Notes: generated by a model from the sequence alone, not told the origin. A stretch of DNA of 64,000 nucleotides from Planctomycetota bacterium (GCA_021414065.1 JAIOPE010000098.1:1-64000); one strand, 5' to 3'; counted from the first letter of the stretch, positions 8,711-20,800 are shown. Numbers and translations are program-made.

Positions 8711-8983
8711 CTACCGGCGGACGTCCATTCGATGCCCCACGCGGACGACGGTCACCGTCCGAGCATCGTCGTCGATGGTGTAGACCACACGCCTGTCGCC
8801 CTGCCGAATCCGGTACTTGTCGTCGCTCGTCAGTTTCTCGCTGCCGTCCAGTCGCGAGACGTCCGGTCGCGGGACGTCCGTCAGGCCCAGGACACGCTCT
8901 ACGACGCGGCGGCGGACGCCTTCGGGCAACCGAGCGATCTCCTTCTCGGCCGACCGCTTGACGAGGACGCTATAGCTTGCCAC
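8711..8983 (-). CDS. type II toxin, RelE/ParE superfamily
   Basis: The 90-residue protein has the RelE/ParE layout: N-terminal SYSVLVKRSAEKEIARLP helix, then the diagnostic beta-sheet core YRIRQGDRRVVYTIDDD and the closing strand VVRVGHRMDVRR. Members of this fold cleave ribosome-bound mRNA (RelE) or poison gyrase (ParE). The Arg-rich core favours a RelE-like mRNase, but the class cannot be fixed from sequence alone. It overlaps the upstream antitoxin gene by 14 bp, the usual antitoxin-first order, which implies translational coupling. Confidence 0.88.
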   Translation of the reverse strand: MASYSVLVKRSAEKEIARLPEGVRRRVVERVLGLTDVPRPDVSRLDGSEKLTSDDKYRIRQGDRRVVYTIDDDARTVTVVRVGHRMDVRR

Positions 8984-9200
8984 GTCGCTTCATGTCCTTG
9001 ACGAAGGACTCGAACGATCGGGTCGGCTCGTCCTTGCGAGCTTCGATCGCTTCGAGGTCTTCCACGTCCTCGCCGAGCGTCTCGCGCACGGCGTCATTGA
9101 CGAGGTCCGAGATCGAACGATCCGTCTCGGCGGCCTTGAGGCGCAGCGCTCGGTGAAGCGCGGGCTCGAGGTACACGGTGGCACGCCTTGTGGACTGCAT
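8970..9200 (-). CDS. ribbon-helix-helix antitoxin
   Basis: The 76-residue protein starts RRATVYLEPALHRALRLKAA, a CopG/ParD-type ribbon-helix-helix strand and first helix, followed by SISDLVNDAVRETL. The acidic C-terminal tail (DVEDLEAIEARKDE) and basic end (KDMKRRGKL) would wrap the toxin. It is the first gene of the pair and probably represses its own promoter, as these antitoxins usually do. A truncated transposase ends 16 bp upstream of its start. Confidence 0.88.
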   Translation of the reverse strand: MQSTRRATVYLEPALHRALRLKAAETDRSISDLVNDAVRETLGEDVEDLEAIEARKDEPTRSFESFVKDMKRRGKL

Positions 9201-9215
9201 GCCGTCAGTATGGGG

Positions 9216-9500
9216 TCAAAACGTTGTGACGTCAAGTCGCTGCGAATGCGATGCACGACGCGCCGTCGGTTCGTTTGTCGTAGCCCCCGGGGACGCCGGG
9301 CACCGCAGAAGCAGGTGGCAGTGGTTGACGAGCACCGCCCACCCGAGGCAGACGATCCCCACCTCGGCGAACACCCGGGCCGCGCGCGCGACGACGAACG
9401 CGCGACCCTCGTCGGTCGCGAAGATCGGCGCCCCGCAGTGCGCGCGCGCGTCCACGTGGTGGATCCACCCGGGGTCCCAGGACCGTGCTGTGCGTGCCAT
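9216..9500 (-). pseudogene. truncated REP-associated tyrosine transposase (RAYT, Y1 family)
   Basis: The 94-codon frame begins MARTARSWDPGWIHHV and contains VLVNHCHLLLRCP, which is the H-hydrophobic-H metal motif of Y1/HUH transposases. Full RAYT proteins have 150-300 residues with the catalytic tyrosine well downstream. Here homology stops after about residue 70 and an unrelated Ser/Thr/Arg tail runs to a stop 16 bp before the antitoxin gene. The catalytic half is therefore gone and the gene is inactive. It marks past REP-element mobility and may have been cut when the toxin-antitoxin pair arrived. Confidence 0.7.
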
Positions 9501-9733
9501 GATCCCATGGGTCGTTCCGCGACGGCCGAAAGTGACATCCGGGGTCCGCTACGGCGATGTCGAGGGGGCGATACGTGACGGAGAACTGCCAAACTGAACC
9601 CTGTCTCCGGGGGTGACGAGCGTCAATCCGGTACCAAGCGGCAACTCCGTGTCACTGGCTGGAGGTCTCGACGCGCCGACGAGGCGGGCGGCGGGGGTCG
9701 AGAGCATACGCCGACGGCTGTGCTGATGCGGGG

Positions 9734-10339
9734 CTACGTGCGGGCGGGTTGATCCGCGCCCATCGCGCCTCGGATCGCGGCGACGTTCGCGAGGTTCTTC
9801 CCGTAGTCGGCGATGGTCGTCCGCCAGGTCGGGCGGCTCGTCACATGGACGGGGACCACGCCATCGAGCGGTGGTCCGAGTTCGATTCGGACGATCTCAC
9901 CCCAAGACTTCCACGACGTCGAAGTTCGTCCCCAAAGGACGAGCACGTCACCCGAGACCTCTCGCGCTGGCGTGACACCCAGCTGCGCCAGCGCCTGAAC
10001 GGCGGCCTCCGTGGTGGCGGCGAGGTCGCCCTGCACGTTGAACGCATCTGACTGATGCACGTCGGCGAGCGCGCCCGATGGCAATCGCGCGCCGGCCCGG
10101 TGCATCACTCCGAGGATGGCTGTCATCGCGATGCCAAACGTCGCCCCGGCCAAGACGGCGGTCGCCGCGCCAACACTGGCGCCGACGGCTGGGCTTCCCA
10201 GCACTCCGTAGGTTGCGAAACCTGTGAGCGCGCCCGTCAGGAGGCCGAACGGCACGCCTGTGACGAGGAAGCACGTCACGGCGAACCGCGGGATTGAGAC
10301 GGTCGAGGCGTCCATGGACTCGATGGTATCTCCATCCAT
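9734..10339 (-). CDS. membrane protein of unknown function
   Basis: The product has 201 residues. Two or three glycine- and alanine-rich membrane segments occupy about residues 18-75 (for example FAVTCFLVTGVPFGLLTGAL). A soluble C-terminal domain of about 115 residues follows, containing LVLWGRTSTSWKSWGEIVRI and a possible ligand-binding or pleckstrin-like beta fold. A second ATG eight codons in (10315) is an alternative start. It lies downstream of clpB on the same strand boundary but is separated by 48 bp and is not obviously related. The family is not recognised. Confidence 0.55.
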   Translation of the reverse strand: MDGDTIESMDASTVSIPRFAVTCFLVTGVPFGLLTGALTGFATYGVLGSPAVGASVGAATAVLAGATFGIAMTAILGVMHRAGARLPSGALADVHQSDAFNVQGDLAATTEAAVQALAQLGVTPAREVSGDVLVLWGRTSTSWKSWGEIVRIELGPPLDGVVPVHVTSRPTWRTTIADYGKNLANVAAIRGAMGADQPART

Positions 10340-10387
10340 CGGCGGCGCGACGGACGCGCCCCCCGTGAGCTCGCGCCGTCGCCTACG

Positions 10388-13018
<2,631 letters not shown>

Positions 13019-13206
13019 GGCGATCCTCCGTTCGATCGAGCGTCGATTTGATCGCCATTGGAAAGCAACGGCGCTGCCACGCGCAATGACCTGGGTCGTG
13101 AGCCTGCTCACCACAGGTCGCGGAACTTCGCACCGTTGCGCAACGTAGCGGAAGCGTTGCGGGACGGTTGCGGGACCGATCCGAGCGTCCGGGGTAGAGT
13201 GCCCGC

Positions 13207-14265
13207 GTGCCGGAACTCACGAGGCGGCTGGTCTGGGCGGGCCTTGCCCTGCTGACGACGCTGGTCGTCGGCTCCCTCGGATTCTACGTGATCGGCGACG
13301 GCCGCTGGGGGCTCGGCGAGTGCACGTACATGACCGTCATCTCGGCCACCACGGTCGGCTACGGTGAGTCGCTGGCCGGCATGGAGCACATCCCGGCCGC
13401 CCGCGCCTGGGCTGCGTTCGTGATCCTCCTCGGCGTCGGCACGTTCGGGTTCGCGGCCTCGATGTTCACTGCATTCCTGGTCGAGAGCGACCTCACGGAA
13501 GGGTTCAGGAAGAAGAAGATGCGCAAACTGATCGACCAGTTGAAGGGTCATATGATCGTGTGCGGCGTCGGGTCCACAGGGCGCCACGTGGTCCGCGAGA
13601 TGATCGCGGCGCGCGTGCCGGTCATCGCGATCGACACCGACGGCGACCGCCTCGCGTCGCTGGCGGTGGAACTCATGCCGGCCGTGCTGCCCTACATCGT
13701 GGGCGACGCGACGGACGACTTCGTCCTCGAACAGGCGGGGATCGTGCGCGCTCGCGGACTCGTCGCAGCCCTGCCGGACGACAAGGACAACCTGTTCGTC
13801 GTGGTGTCCGCCCGCGGCGCGAATCCGGCGGCGCGCATCATCTCGCGCGGCCACGATCTGCGCGTTGCGGAGAAGCTCCGCAAGGCCGGAGCGAACGGCG
13901 TGGTGTCGCCGAACTTCATCGGCGGCATGCGCCTCGCTTCGGAGATGCTGCGTCCGCACGTCGTCGAGTTCCTCGACGAAATGCTGCGCGACCGCGACCG
14001 GAACCTGCGCATCGAGGAGGTCGAAGTCCACACCGGCTGCCCGGTGGACGGGAAGTCGCTGCGCGAGTCGCGGTTCCGTGACGTCACGGAGGCCCTCGTG
14101 CTGGCGCTCCGCGAGCGCGGCCGCAAGGGCTTCGTCTACAACCCCGGGCCGGACACGGTGCTCGAGGCCGGCTCGATGCTCGTGGTGCTCGGCACGCAGG
14201 ACGCCGTCCACAAGCTGCGCGACTTCCTCAGCACGCCGGGCACGCCGGGCACGCCGACCTCATGA
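13207..14265 (+). CDS. two-helix potassium channel with RCK (TrkA-N/TrkA-C) domain
   Basis: The 352-residue product starts at GTG 13207. Two membrane helices (about 9-27 and 70-95) flank a pore loop with the selectivity filter TTVGYGE. A Rossmann-type RCK domain follows ([16 protein letters not shown] from about 115) and a TrkA-C domain closes the protein. This is the MthK/Kch architecture: K+ efflux gated by a cytosolic ligand such as a nucleotide or calcium. Its stop overlaps the PfkB start by four bases. With the antiporter at 15223 it makes a potassium-handling cluster. The C-terminal [11 protein letters not shown] repeat tail is unusual but probably inert. Confidence 0.92.
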   Translation: MPELTRRLVWAGLALLTTLVVGSLGFYVIGDGRWGLGECTYMTVISATTVGYGESLAGMEHIPAARAWAAFVILLGVGTFGFAASMFTAFLVESDLTEGFRKKKMRKLIDQLKGHMIVCGVGSTGRHVVREMIAARVPVIAIDTDGDRLASLAVELMPAVLPYIVGDATDDFVLEQAGIVRARGLVAALPDDKDNLFVVVSARGANPAARIISRGHDLRVAEKLRKAGANGVVSPNFIGGMRLASEMLRPHVVEFLDEMLRDRDRNLRIEEVEVHTGCPVDGKSLRESRFRDVTEALVLALRERGRKGFVYNPGPDTVLEAGSMLVVLGTQDAVHKLRDFLSTPGTPGTPTS

Positions 14266-15191
14266 TCGTCACGTTCACGCCGAACCCCGCCGTCGACAAG
14301 ACGATCCTCGTTCCGGGGCTGAAGATCGGCGCGCAGAACCGGGCTCGCGAATCGCACCTCGATCCCGGCGGCAAGGGCATCAACGCGTCGCGCGTGGTCC
14401 ACCGTCTCGGGCGGTCCACGGTCGCGCTGACCGTGCTCGGCGGGCACATCGGACGCATGCTCCGCGGCGCGCTCGAAGCCGAAGGCGTGCCGTGCCGGTT
14501 CGTGGAGGTGCATGAGGAGACGCGGCTGAACGTCGTTCTGCAGGACGAGTCCACCGGGGCCAGCACGCGCGTCTGGGACCGCGGCGCCGCCGTGCCGCCC
14601 GACGCGATGGCCGACATCGACGACCTGCTCGCGCACTGGGTGCCGCACGCGAAGGTGTTCGCCTGCGCCGGAACGCTGCCGCCGGGCGTCCCCGGAGACA
14701 CCTACGCGCGACTGCTCATTGCGGCTGCGGCGTCGGGCGCGAAGACGCTCCTCGACGCCGACGGCGAGACCTTCCGCGCCGGGCTCGATGGGCGCCCCAC
14801 CGTGATCAAGCCGAACGTGCGCGAGGCCGAGGCGGTGCTCGGCCGGCGCCTCACGACGGAGCGGGAGATCATCGGCGGCGCCGTGGAACTCCTGCGACGC
14901 GGGCCCGAGGCCGTCGTGGTGTCGATGGGCGCGTCGGGTTCGGTGCTCGTCACCGCGGACCGGATCGTGCGCGCGGTGCCCCCGGCGGTCGAGCGTCTCT
15001 CGGCGGTCGGGTCGGGCGACTCGATGGTCGCCGGCCTGCTCATCGCGCTCGCCGAGGGCCTCCCGCTGGAGGAAGGTCTCCGTCTCGGCACCGCGGCCGG
15101 CGCGGCGACGGCGATGACCGTCGGCACGCAACTCGGCACGCGCACAGAGATCGAGGCGCTTCTTCCGAAGGTCCGCATGGAAGTCCTTTGA
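14262..15191 (+). CDS. PfkB-family kinase, probable 1-phosphofructokinase
   Basis: The 309-residue protein begins [15 protein letters not shown], typical of the FruK/LacC/PfkB subgroup. It has GGKGINASRVVHRLG near residue 36, KPNVREAE near 182, and the C-terminal anion-hole motif GSGDSMVAGL near 252 (GAGD in most relatives). It would phosphorylate a phosphorylated sugar such as fructose 1-phosphate or tagatose 6-phosphate in the cytoplasm. The substrate cannot be fixed; no fructose PTS is visible nearby. Its ATGA overlap with the K+ channel gene shows co-translation, an odd pairing of sugar metabolism with ion transport. Confidence 0.85.
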   Translation: MIVTFTPNPAVDKTILVPGLKIGAQNRARESHLDPGGKGINASRVVHRLGRSTVALTVLGGHIGRMLRGALEAEGVPCRFVEVHEETRLNVVLQDESTGASTRVWDRGAAVPPDAMADIDDLLAHWVPHAKVFACAGTLPPGVPGDTYARLLIAAAASGAKTLLDADGETFRAGLDGRPTVIKPNVREAEAVLGRRLTTEREIIGGAVELLRRGPEAVVVSMGASGSVLVTADRIVRAVPPAVERLSAVGSGDSMVAGLLIALAEGLPLEEGLRLGTAAGAATAMTVGTQLGTRTEIEALLPKVRMEVL

Positions 15192-15222
15192 TCGGCGGCG
15201 CGGCGCCCCGGAAGTTGGCGCC

Positions 15223-17196
15223 GTGACACACGTCCTCGCCCAGATCCTCGTGGTGCTCGCAGCGTCGCTCGGCGCAGTGTGGGTCGTCGCGCGGGGGGGT
15301 CTCCCGTCGATCGTCGGCTACCTGCTCGCGGGCATCGTCATCGGCCCGCACGGCGTCGGACTCGTGGCGGACATGCACCTGATCGAGGGCATGGCCGAGA
15401 TCGGCGTCGTGCTCCTCATGTTCACGATCGGGCTGAAGTTCTCGGTCGCCGAACTGAAGCACATGCGCGGGCTCGTGTTCGGCGCCGGCGCGTCGCAGAT
15501 GGTCATCACGATCGCAGCGGTCGCAGCGCTGACTGGGTTCGGTGGGATGCCGCTCCCGCGCGGGATCTTCATCGGACTGCTCGTGGCGATGAGTTCGACC
15601 GCGATCGTGCTGAAGCTGCTGGAGGAGCGGGCCGAGACGGAATCGCCGCACGGCCGCGTCGCCGTCGGTGTTTCGATCTTCCAGGATCTCGCGGTGGTGC
15701 CCGCGATCCTCGTCACGCCGATGCTCGCGGGGCAGGGCGGGTCGCCGGGCCAGGCCGTGTTCAAACTGCTGTGGTCGCTCTCCACGGTGGTCGCGATCCT
15801 GATCGCCGCGAAGCTCGCGCTGCCGCGTTTCTTCGCCGCGATCGCGAAGACGCGGAGTCGCGAGATGTTCACGCTCGCGACGTTCCTGGTCGTCCTGACC
15901 ACGGCGGCCGCGACGGGCGCCGCCGGCCTCTCGCTCGCGCTCGGTGCGCTCGTGGCCGGCGTCGTGCTTTCGGAGTCCGACTACGCGAACCAGGTGCTCT
16001 CCGACGTCGTCCCCCTGCGCGACCTGCTCGCCAGCCTCTTCTTCGTGTCGGTCGGAATGCTCGTGAACGTGGGCGACTGGTTCCACGCGCCGGTGCTGAC
16101 CTTCGGTCTGGCGGCAGCGGTCGTCGTCGTGAAGGGTCTGATCGTGTGGGGCGTGGCGCGGATGTTCCACCTGTCGTGGAGAGTGGCGGTGCTCGCCGGG
16201 ATCTCGCTCTCGCAGGTCGGGGAGTTCTCCTTCGTACTCGCGCTCACCGGCCGCGACTTGCTGCTGCTCGACGCCGGGGCCTACCAGGTCTTCCTGTCGG
16301 TCACGGTCCTCTCGATGGTCGCAACCCCGCTGCTGCTGCAGGCTGCCCCCTGGATCATCAGCCGCGGACGTCCGGCGCCGAAGCACACGCACGTCGCGCC
16401 GACACCGCGAAGCGGCCACGTGATCGTCGTCGGCTACGGCGTGGCCGGGCGCAACGTGGTGTCGGTGTTGCGCCCGCTGGGGGCGCCGGTGGTCGTCCTC
16501 GAGTTGAACCAGCGGACCGTCGCAGCGATCCGCGCAGCCGGAGCCGACGCCGAGTTCGGCGATGCGTGCAGCGAGTCGGTGCTCCTCCACGTCGGCATCC
16601 GCACGGCACGGGCGCTCGTGCTGACGGCGGTTGACCCGTTCGCGACGCGGCAGGCCGTCGCCACGGCGCGACGACTGAACCCCGAGATCGAGATCCTCGT
16701 GCGCACCCGGTTCGTCGGCGAGATCGCCGAACTGCACCGACTCGGCGCGACGTCGGTGGTGCCGGAGGAGTTCGAAGCGTCGATCGCCCTCGCGGGACTC
16801 ACCATGCGACGCTTCGGCGCGTCGGAACAGGCCGTCTCGCGGGCCGCCGCGGCGCTGCGCGGCGACGACTACGCCCTCCTCGCCGACACGTCGAACGAGT
16901 CGATCACTGACACGCGTCGTGCCCACGCACTGGCGCGCGTTCTCGCGGTGGCGGAGTTTGCCGACGTGCCGATCCCGGACGGCGCCGTCGGAGCCACGCT
17001 CCGCGGTCTCGACCTGCGCACGCGGACCGGCGCGCTCGCCGTCGCCTTGCGGCGCGGGGGCGAAGTCGTCGCGAACCCGGCGCCGGATCTTCCGTTCGAA
17101 CGGGGCGACGTGCTCGTCTTACTGGGAATGCACAGTTCCCTGCAGAAGGTGCACGAGATCCTCTCCGGCCGCGGATCGGCGGGGACGGATCGCTGA
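15223..17196 (+). CDS. cation:proton antiporter (KefB/CPA2 type) with RCK domains
   Basis: The 657-residue product starts at GTG 15223. Residues 1-380 form about 12 membrane helices of the CPA2 exchanger fold, with ISLSQVGEFSFVLAL as a recognisable exchanger helix. A TrkA-N domain begins at GHVIVVGYGVAGRNVV (about 403), followed by a TrkA-C domain near 590-650. These proteins exchange K+ or Na+ for protons under control of nucleotide or redox signals. It lies 31 bp after the PfkB gene and probably shares its transcript with the K+ channel. Confidence 0.93.
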   Translation: MTHVLAQILVVLAASLGAVWVVARGGLPSIVGYLLAGIVIGPHGVGLVADMHLIEGMAEIGVVLLMFTIGLKFSVAELKHMRGLVFGAGASQMVITIAAVAALTGFGGMPLPRGIFIGLLVAMSSTAIVLKLLEERAETESPHGRVAVGVSIFQDLAVVPAILVTPMLAGQGGSPGQAVFKLLWSLSTVVAILIAAKLALPRFFAAIAKTRSREMFTLATFLVVLTTAAATGAAGLSLALGALVAGVVLSESDYANQVLSDVVPLRDLLASLFFVSVGMLVNVGDWFHAPVLTFGLAAAVVVVKGLIVWGVARMFHLSWRVAVLAGISLSQVGEFSFVLALTGRDLLLLDAGAYQVFLSVTVLSMVATPLLLQAAPWIISRGRPAPKHTHVAPTPRSGHVIVVGYGVAGRNVVSVLRPLGAPVVVLELNQRTVAAIRAAGADAEFGDACSESVLLHVGIRTARALVLTAVDPFATRQAVATARRLNPEIEILVRTRFVGEIAELHRLGATSVVPEEFEASIALAGLTMRRFGASEQAVSRAAAALRGDDYALLADTSNESITDTRRAHALARVLAVAEFADVPIPDGAVGATLRGLDLRTRTGALAVALRRGGEVVANPAPDLPFERGDVLVLLGMHSSLQKVHEILSGRGSAGTDR

Positions 17197-17251
17197 TCGC
17201 GATCGCCTGGATGGGCCCGCCAGTTGCGGGTCCGACACGCGGAGGCATGAC

Positions 17252-18703
17252 ATGCTGACCCGAAGGGCTCTCTCCGTGGCTCTGGCCTGCTTCACCGGCG
17301 GCGTGCTCGCCGCGCACCTGCTCCCCCAGGTGGACGCCCACGAACCGTCGCCAGGGACAGCCACGGCATGGGCAGGCGATTCGGCGGCGAACATGACGCC
17401 CGACGCCGACGCGAAGCGCCGGCTCCGGCGCACGGCGATCGTCGAGGCGGTCGAGAAGTCGGCGCCGTCGGTGGTCTCCGTGGGAACCACGAAGATCAAC
17501 CAGGTCCGCTACTTCGACTGGGCTGCCTTCCGCGAGCGATCGGGTCAGCAGGAACTGAAGGGCCTCGGCTCCGGCGTGATCGTGGACCCCTCGGGGCTCG
17601 TGGTGACGAACGCCCACGTGATCAACCAGGCCGACCAGGTCGTCGTCCGCCTGACGGGACTCGACCCGACCACCGAGAACGAGATTCCCGCGACGATCCT
17701 CGCGATCGACCTCGCCCACGACCTGGCTCTCCTGCGCCTCGAGAACGCCGGCCCCTACCCGGCCGCCACGTTCGGCCAGTCCGACGACCTGATGCCGGGC
17801 GAGCCCGTCATCGCGATCGGGAGCCCGGTCGGCCTGGGGCGGACGGTGTCGAGCGGCATCGTGTCGGCGCTGAACCGGTCGATGACGATCGAGCGGCAGA
17901 CGTTCGAGGGGCTCATCCAGACCGACGCCGCGGTCAACCGCGGCAACTCGGGCGGCGCACTCCTGAACATCCTGGGCGAGTGGATCGGCGTGAACTCGGC
18001 GATCGCGTCGCTCTCGCAGGGGGGCGGCTTCGACGGGATCAGCTTTGCCATCCCGATCGCCACGGTGAAGCAGTTCCTGTCCCACGCCATTCAGTCGGGT
18101 CGCGCCACGGGACGCTGGGCCGGTCTCGAGTTCGGGGACGACGGCCGCGGGCACGTCGTGATCCAGACGCTCTATCCGGTGGGCCCGGCCGTGCGCGAGG
18201 GACTCCGCCGCGGCGACCGGGTCGTCGCGGTGGACGGCCGCCCCGTGAGCGACGGGGCACTCGCGACGCTCGCCGTGTTCGAAGCCGCATCCCGCGGGGC
18301 GGCAGCCGACCACGTCACGCTCTCGATCCAGTCGGACGACGGCGTGCGCCGTGTTGCGGTGCCCCTGGAGACGCCGCCGACGGCCAAACTCGCGTGGGAC
18401 CGACTCGGCATGAAGGCCGTCGAGGTCACCCCCGAGGTCCGCGAGCAGACCGGCTACCTCACGGGCAGCGGCCTCGTCGTCCAGGAAGTCCGCGACGGCA
18501 GTCCGGCCGCGCGGGTCGGCTTCCAGCCGGGCGACCTCCTGCTCGCGATCGGCACGCAGACCCTGCGAGCGTCGGAGGATCTGCTCGAAGCACTCCAGTG
18601 GGCCGACAAGGGCTCGACGGTCGGCATCAACCTCGTGCGGCCGGTCCGCACGCGCTTCGGCGTCGAGGGCAAGCCGCTCGCCGCGAAGGTCGTCCTCGAC
18701 TGA
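17252..18703 (+). CDS. periplasmic serine protease, HtrA/DegP family, two PDZ domains
   Basis: The ATG at 17252 is preceded by GGAGG at six bases and gives a 483-residue protein with a signal peptide (RRALSVALACFTGGVLAAHL). The trypsin-like domain holds the full triad: His122 in TNAHVI, Asp157 in DLAHDLALLRL and Ser233 in RGNSGGAL. Two PDZ domains follow (about 275-370 and 385-480). HtrA proteases degrade or refold damaged envelope proteins. Upstream frame to 16919 lies inside the antiporter gene and was excluded. The gene follows the antiporter by 55 bp and precedes a WD40-like protein in the same direction. Confidence 0.95.
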   Translation: MLTRRALSVALACFTGGVLAAHLLPQVDAHEPSPGTATAWAGDSAANMTPDADAKRRLRRTAIVEAVEKSAPSVVSVGTTKINQVRYFDWAAFRERSGQQELKGLGSGVIVDPSGLVVTNAHVINQADQVVVRLTGLDPTTENEIPATILAIDLAHDLALLRLENAGPYPAATFGQSDDLMPGEPVIAIGSPVGLGRTVSSGIVSALNRSMTIERQTFEGLIQTDAAVNRGNSGGALLNILGEWIGVNSAIASLSQGGGFDGISFAIPIATVKQFLSHAIQSGRATGRWAGLEFGDDGRGHVVIQTLYPVGPAVREGLRRGDRVVAVDGRPVSDGALATLAVFEAASRGAAADHVTLSIQSDDGVRRVAVPLETPPTAKLAWDRLGMKAVEVTPEVREQTGYLTGSGLVVQEVRDGSPAARVGFQPGDLLLAIGTQTLRASEDLLEALQWADKGSTVGINLVRPVRTRFGVEGKPLAAKVVLD

Positions 18704-18744
18704 CGCCGCGCTCCGAGTGGTAGCCTTCGCGACCGGGAGGACGC

Positions 18745-20043
18745 ATGAACTCGCGCCTGCTGGTCGGGATGTCCGTCGCGCTCGTCCTCGGCATCGCCGC
18801 GATGACCGTGATGTCGCGGCGTCTGGACGAGCGCGACACCGGGCCGGAAGCGCCCGGGACAAACGCCACGCCGCGCGCCGGCGACCCGGACGCATGGAAG
18901 CCGCGGGCCGGAGAGGACGCCGCCGCCGCGGCGGCCCGACTCGAAGCGGACGGCCGGGCGCTCAAGGCCAGGATCGCCGAACTCGACGCGCGGATCCGGT
19001 CCGCGCGATCCCTGCTCGACATCCGCGACGCATGGGCCGTCTCCGACGACGGGAGCGTGGTTGCCGCCGGTGCCGCGAGGGGCACGATCCGCGTCTGGTC
19101 GCTGGCCCGCGCGGGTTCGGCATTCGAGATCTCCGGACTCCCGGAGCGCGTCACAGCCCTGGCGTTCGGAGGCACCGAGTCGCTCTACACGGTCGGCGAC
19201 GACGGCATGGTCAAGGTGTGGAGCATGAAGTCGCACGCCGACGTGAGCACCGAGCGTGGTGCCCGCATCGGCGGCGGGGTCAGCGTGGCCCCGGGGGCGG
19301 TCTCCGCACACGCCATAGCGTCCACGTCGAGCAGCGGGCAGTTTCTCGTCGTGGGTCGCTCGAGGGCGTTCGAACTGTGGGACCTCGGACAGAACGCGCG
19401 TCTCGACATCTCGAACCTGGGCGGCGTGTCGTCGTGCGCCGTTCGCGACGCGACGCCCCACATCCTCGCGGCGTCGCTCGGCGGCGTGATCGCGTTCGAC
19501 CTCGACGCTCCGCGCGTGGACTCTCCGTACGAGATCGGATTCCGCGATCCGCCCGCGATCTGGTGCCTCGTCGGGAACGAGGAGACGGGCCGGCTGGCCG
19601 CGGCGCCCGGCGAAGACGCTCCGACCGTGCACTCGCCGTCGAACGTCCTGCGGATCACCCTTGCGACGTTGGAAACGGAAGGCCTGCTCGTCACGCTGAG
19701 TCGCCCGATGTTCGGCCCGCCCGCGCACGATCACGATCACGGGATCGACGACGGCCCGCTGAACCAGAAGCCCGTGCTGGCCGGCTGGGACCTCGCGACG
19801 GGCGAGCAGCGCTGGGAACGCCGGATCGCCTACCGGGCGACGGAACTCCTGGAGGCCCGCAGGGCGTCGCAAGTGGTGATCTCGACGCCGGAGGGAATCG
19901 TGTTCTGCTCTGCGAAGGACGGCACCCGCGAACGCGTCGTGAAGTCCCCCCCGCACTTCGACGTCCTCGCCCCCGACGCGTCGGTCGGTTACACGTCCGA
20001 CGGCGACGGCAACTTGATCGTCGTTCCGCTCGCGCCGAAGTAG
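18745..20043 (+). CDS. membrane-anchored WD40/beta-propeller protein
   Basis: The 432-residue protein has an N-terminal signal anchor (LLVGMSVALVLGIAAMTVM), a low-complexity and coiled linker (AAAAAARLEADGRALKARI), and then beta-propeller blades. Two blades show readable WD-type ends: GTIRVWSLARAG and GMVKVWSMKSHA. Later blades diverge, with a His-rich loop (HDHDHG) near residue 333. It starts after GGGAGG four bases upstream of ATG 18745 and lies 41 bp behind the HtrA gene, so co-transcription is likely. A scaffold or sensor role facing the periplasm is inferred; no enzyme motif is seen. Confidence 0.75.
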   Translation: MNSRLLVGMSVALVLGIAAMTVMSRRLDERDTGPEAPGTNATPRAGDPDAWKPRAGEDAAAAAARLEADGRALKARIAELDARIRSARSLLDIRDAWAVSDDGSVVAAGAARGTIRVWSLARAGSAFEISGLPERVTALAFGGTESLYTVGDDGMVKVWSMKSHADVSTERGARIGGGVSVAPGAVSAHAIASTSSSGQFLVVGRSRAFELWDLGQNARLDISNLGGVSSCAVRDATPHILAASLGGVIAFDLDAPRVDSPYEIGFRDPPAIWCLVGNEETGRLAAAPGEDAPTVHSPSNVLRITLATLETEGLLVTLSRPMFGPPAHDHDHGIDDGPLNQKPVLAGWDLATGEQRWERRIAYRATELLEARRASQVVISTPEGIVFCSAKDGTRERVVKSPPHFDVLAPDASVGYTSDGDGNLIVVPLAPK

Positions 20044-20068
20044 CCGCGCGCCGTCGCCCGTGAATCGA

Positions 20069-20106
20069 ACGGGCCCCGCTCGGCCTTTCGGCGGAGCGAG
20101 GCCCGT
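20069..20106. terminator. strong hairpin between convergent genes
   Basis: ACGGGCCCCGCTC at 20069-20081 pairs with GAGCGAGGCCCGT at 20094-20106, 12 of 13 positions, with an inner GGCCTTTCGGC loop. It lies between the stops of the WD40 gene (20043) and the RRM gene (20125, minus strand), so it can serve both directions. There is no strong T-run. Confidence 0.65.
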
Positions 20107-20124
20107 CGCACGACGTCGCAGCGA

Positions 20125-20679
20125 CTACTCGTCGTTGCCGTCTTCCCACTTGCGCTTGCGGTCGCCTCGCTCGCGACGCGGGGGCTCCTCGACGATCGGG
20201 GGAGGCGCACCGAAGTCGCGACGGGGACCGCCGAAACCGCCGCGTCCGCCACCGCCGCCCGGGGGGCCGCCAAAGCCGCCGCCGCCTCCGCCGTACCCAC
20301 CACCACCACCGCCGCCGCCGAAGCCGCCGCGGCTCGGGCCGCCGCCGTATCCGCCGCCACCACCGCCACCGCCGGAGTAGCCACCACCGCCGCCGCCGCT
20401 GAAGCTCGGGCGGGGGCCGCCGGGGCCGCCGACGCGCTCCTGCGCGAGATCGATCCGGATCGTCCGGCCGTCGATCTGCGTGTTGTTCATGGCCTCGAGG
20501 CCCTTCTTGGCCTCCTCGGGCGTTTCGTACTCGACGAAACCGAACCCGCGCGAACGACCGGTCTCCCGGTCCTTCACGACTTTCGCCGAGATGAGCTTGC
20601 CGAAGGGCGCGAACGCCGCGCTCAGCCCCTCATCCGTCGTAGCCCACGCCAACCCACCGACATACAGCTTCCGCGACAT
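20125..20679 (-). CDS. glycine-rich RRM RNA-binding protein
   Basis: The 184-residue protein starts at ATG 20679 (MSRKLYVGGLAW). One RRM domain fills residues 1-80 with RNP2 KLYVGGLAW and RNP1 RGFGFVEY. The rest is a glycine-rich tail of about 85 residues (GGGGGGYSGG-type repeats with Phe, Tyr and Arg) and a short basic/acidic end (RRERGDRKRKWEDGNDE). This is the same plan as plant and cyanobacterial glycine-rich RNA-binding proteins, which act as RNA chaperones, often on cold shock. The frame open upstream of 20679 lacks coding character. The RBS GGAGG lies ten bases from the ATG. Confidence 0.93.
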   Translation of the reverse strand: MSRKLYVGGLAWATTDEGLSAAFAPFGKLISAKVVKDRETGRSRGFGFVEYETPEEAKKGLEAMNNTQIDGRTIRIDLAQERVGGPGGPRPSFSGGGGGGYSGGGGGGGGYGGGPSRGGFGGGGGGGGYGGGGGGFGGPPGGGGGRGGFGGPRRDFGAPPPIVEEPPRRERGDRKRKWEDGNDE

Positions 20680-20800
20680 CTCCGGAGAACCTCCAAGGCA
20701 CCGAGCCACCCGGCGCGCGTCCGCCGTCGTCTGACGGATTCGGACACACAGTGACCAGGGTCTGGGCGAGGGCGCGCGTGGCGATCGTTCGATCGACCGT

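Noticed and set aside
13021-13200. CIRCE or sigma-32 promoter in front of clpB
   Set aside because: The TTAGCACTC inverted repeat is absent; the repeated GTTGCG words there form no clear operator.
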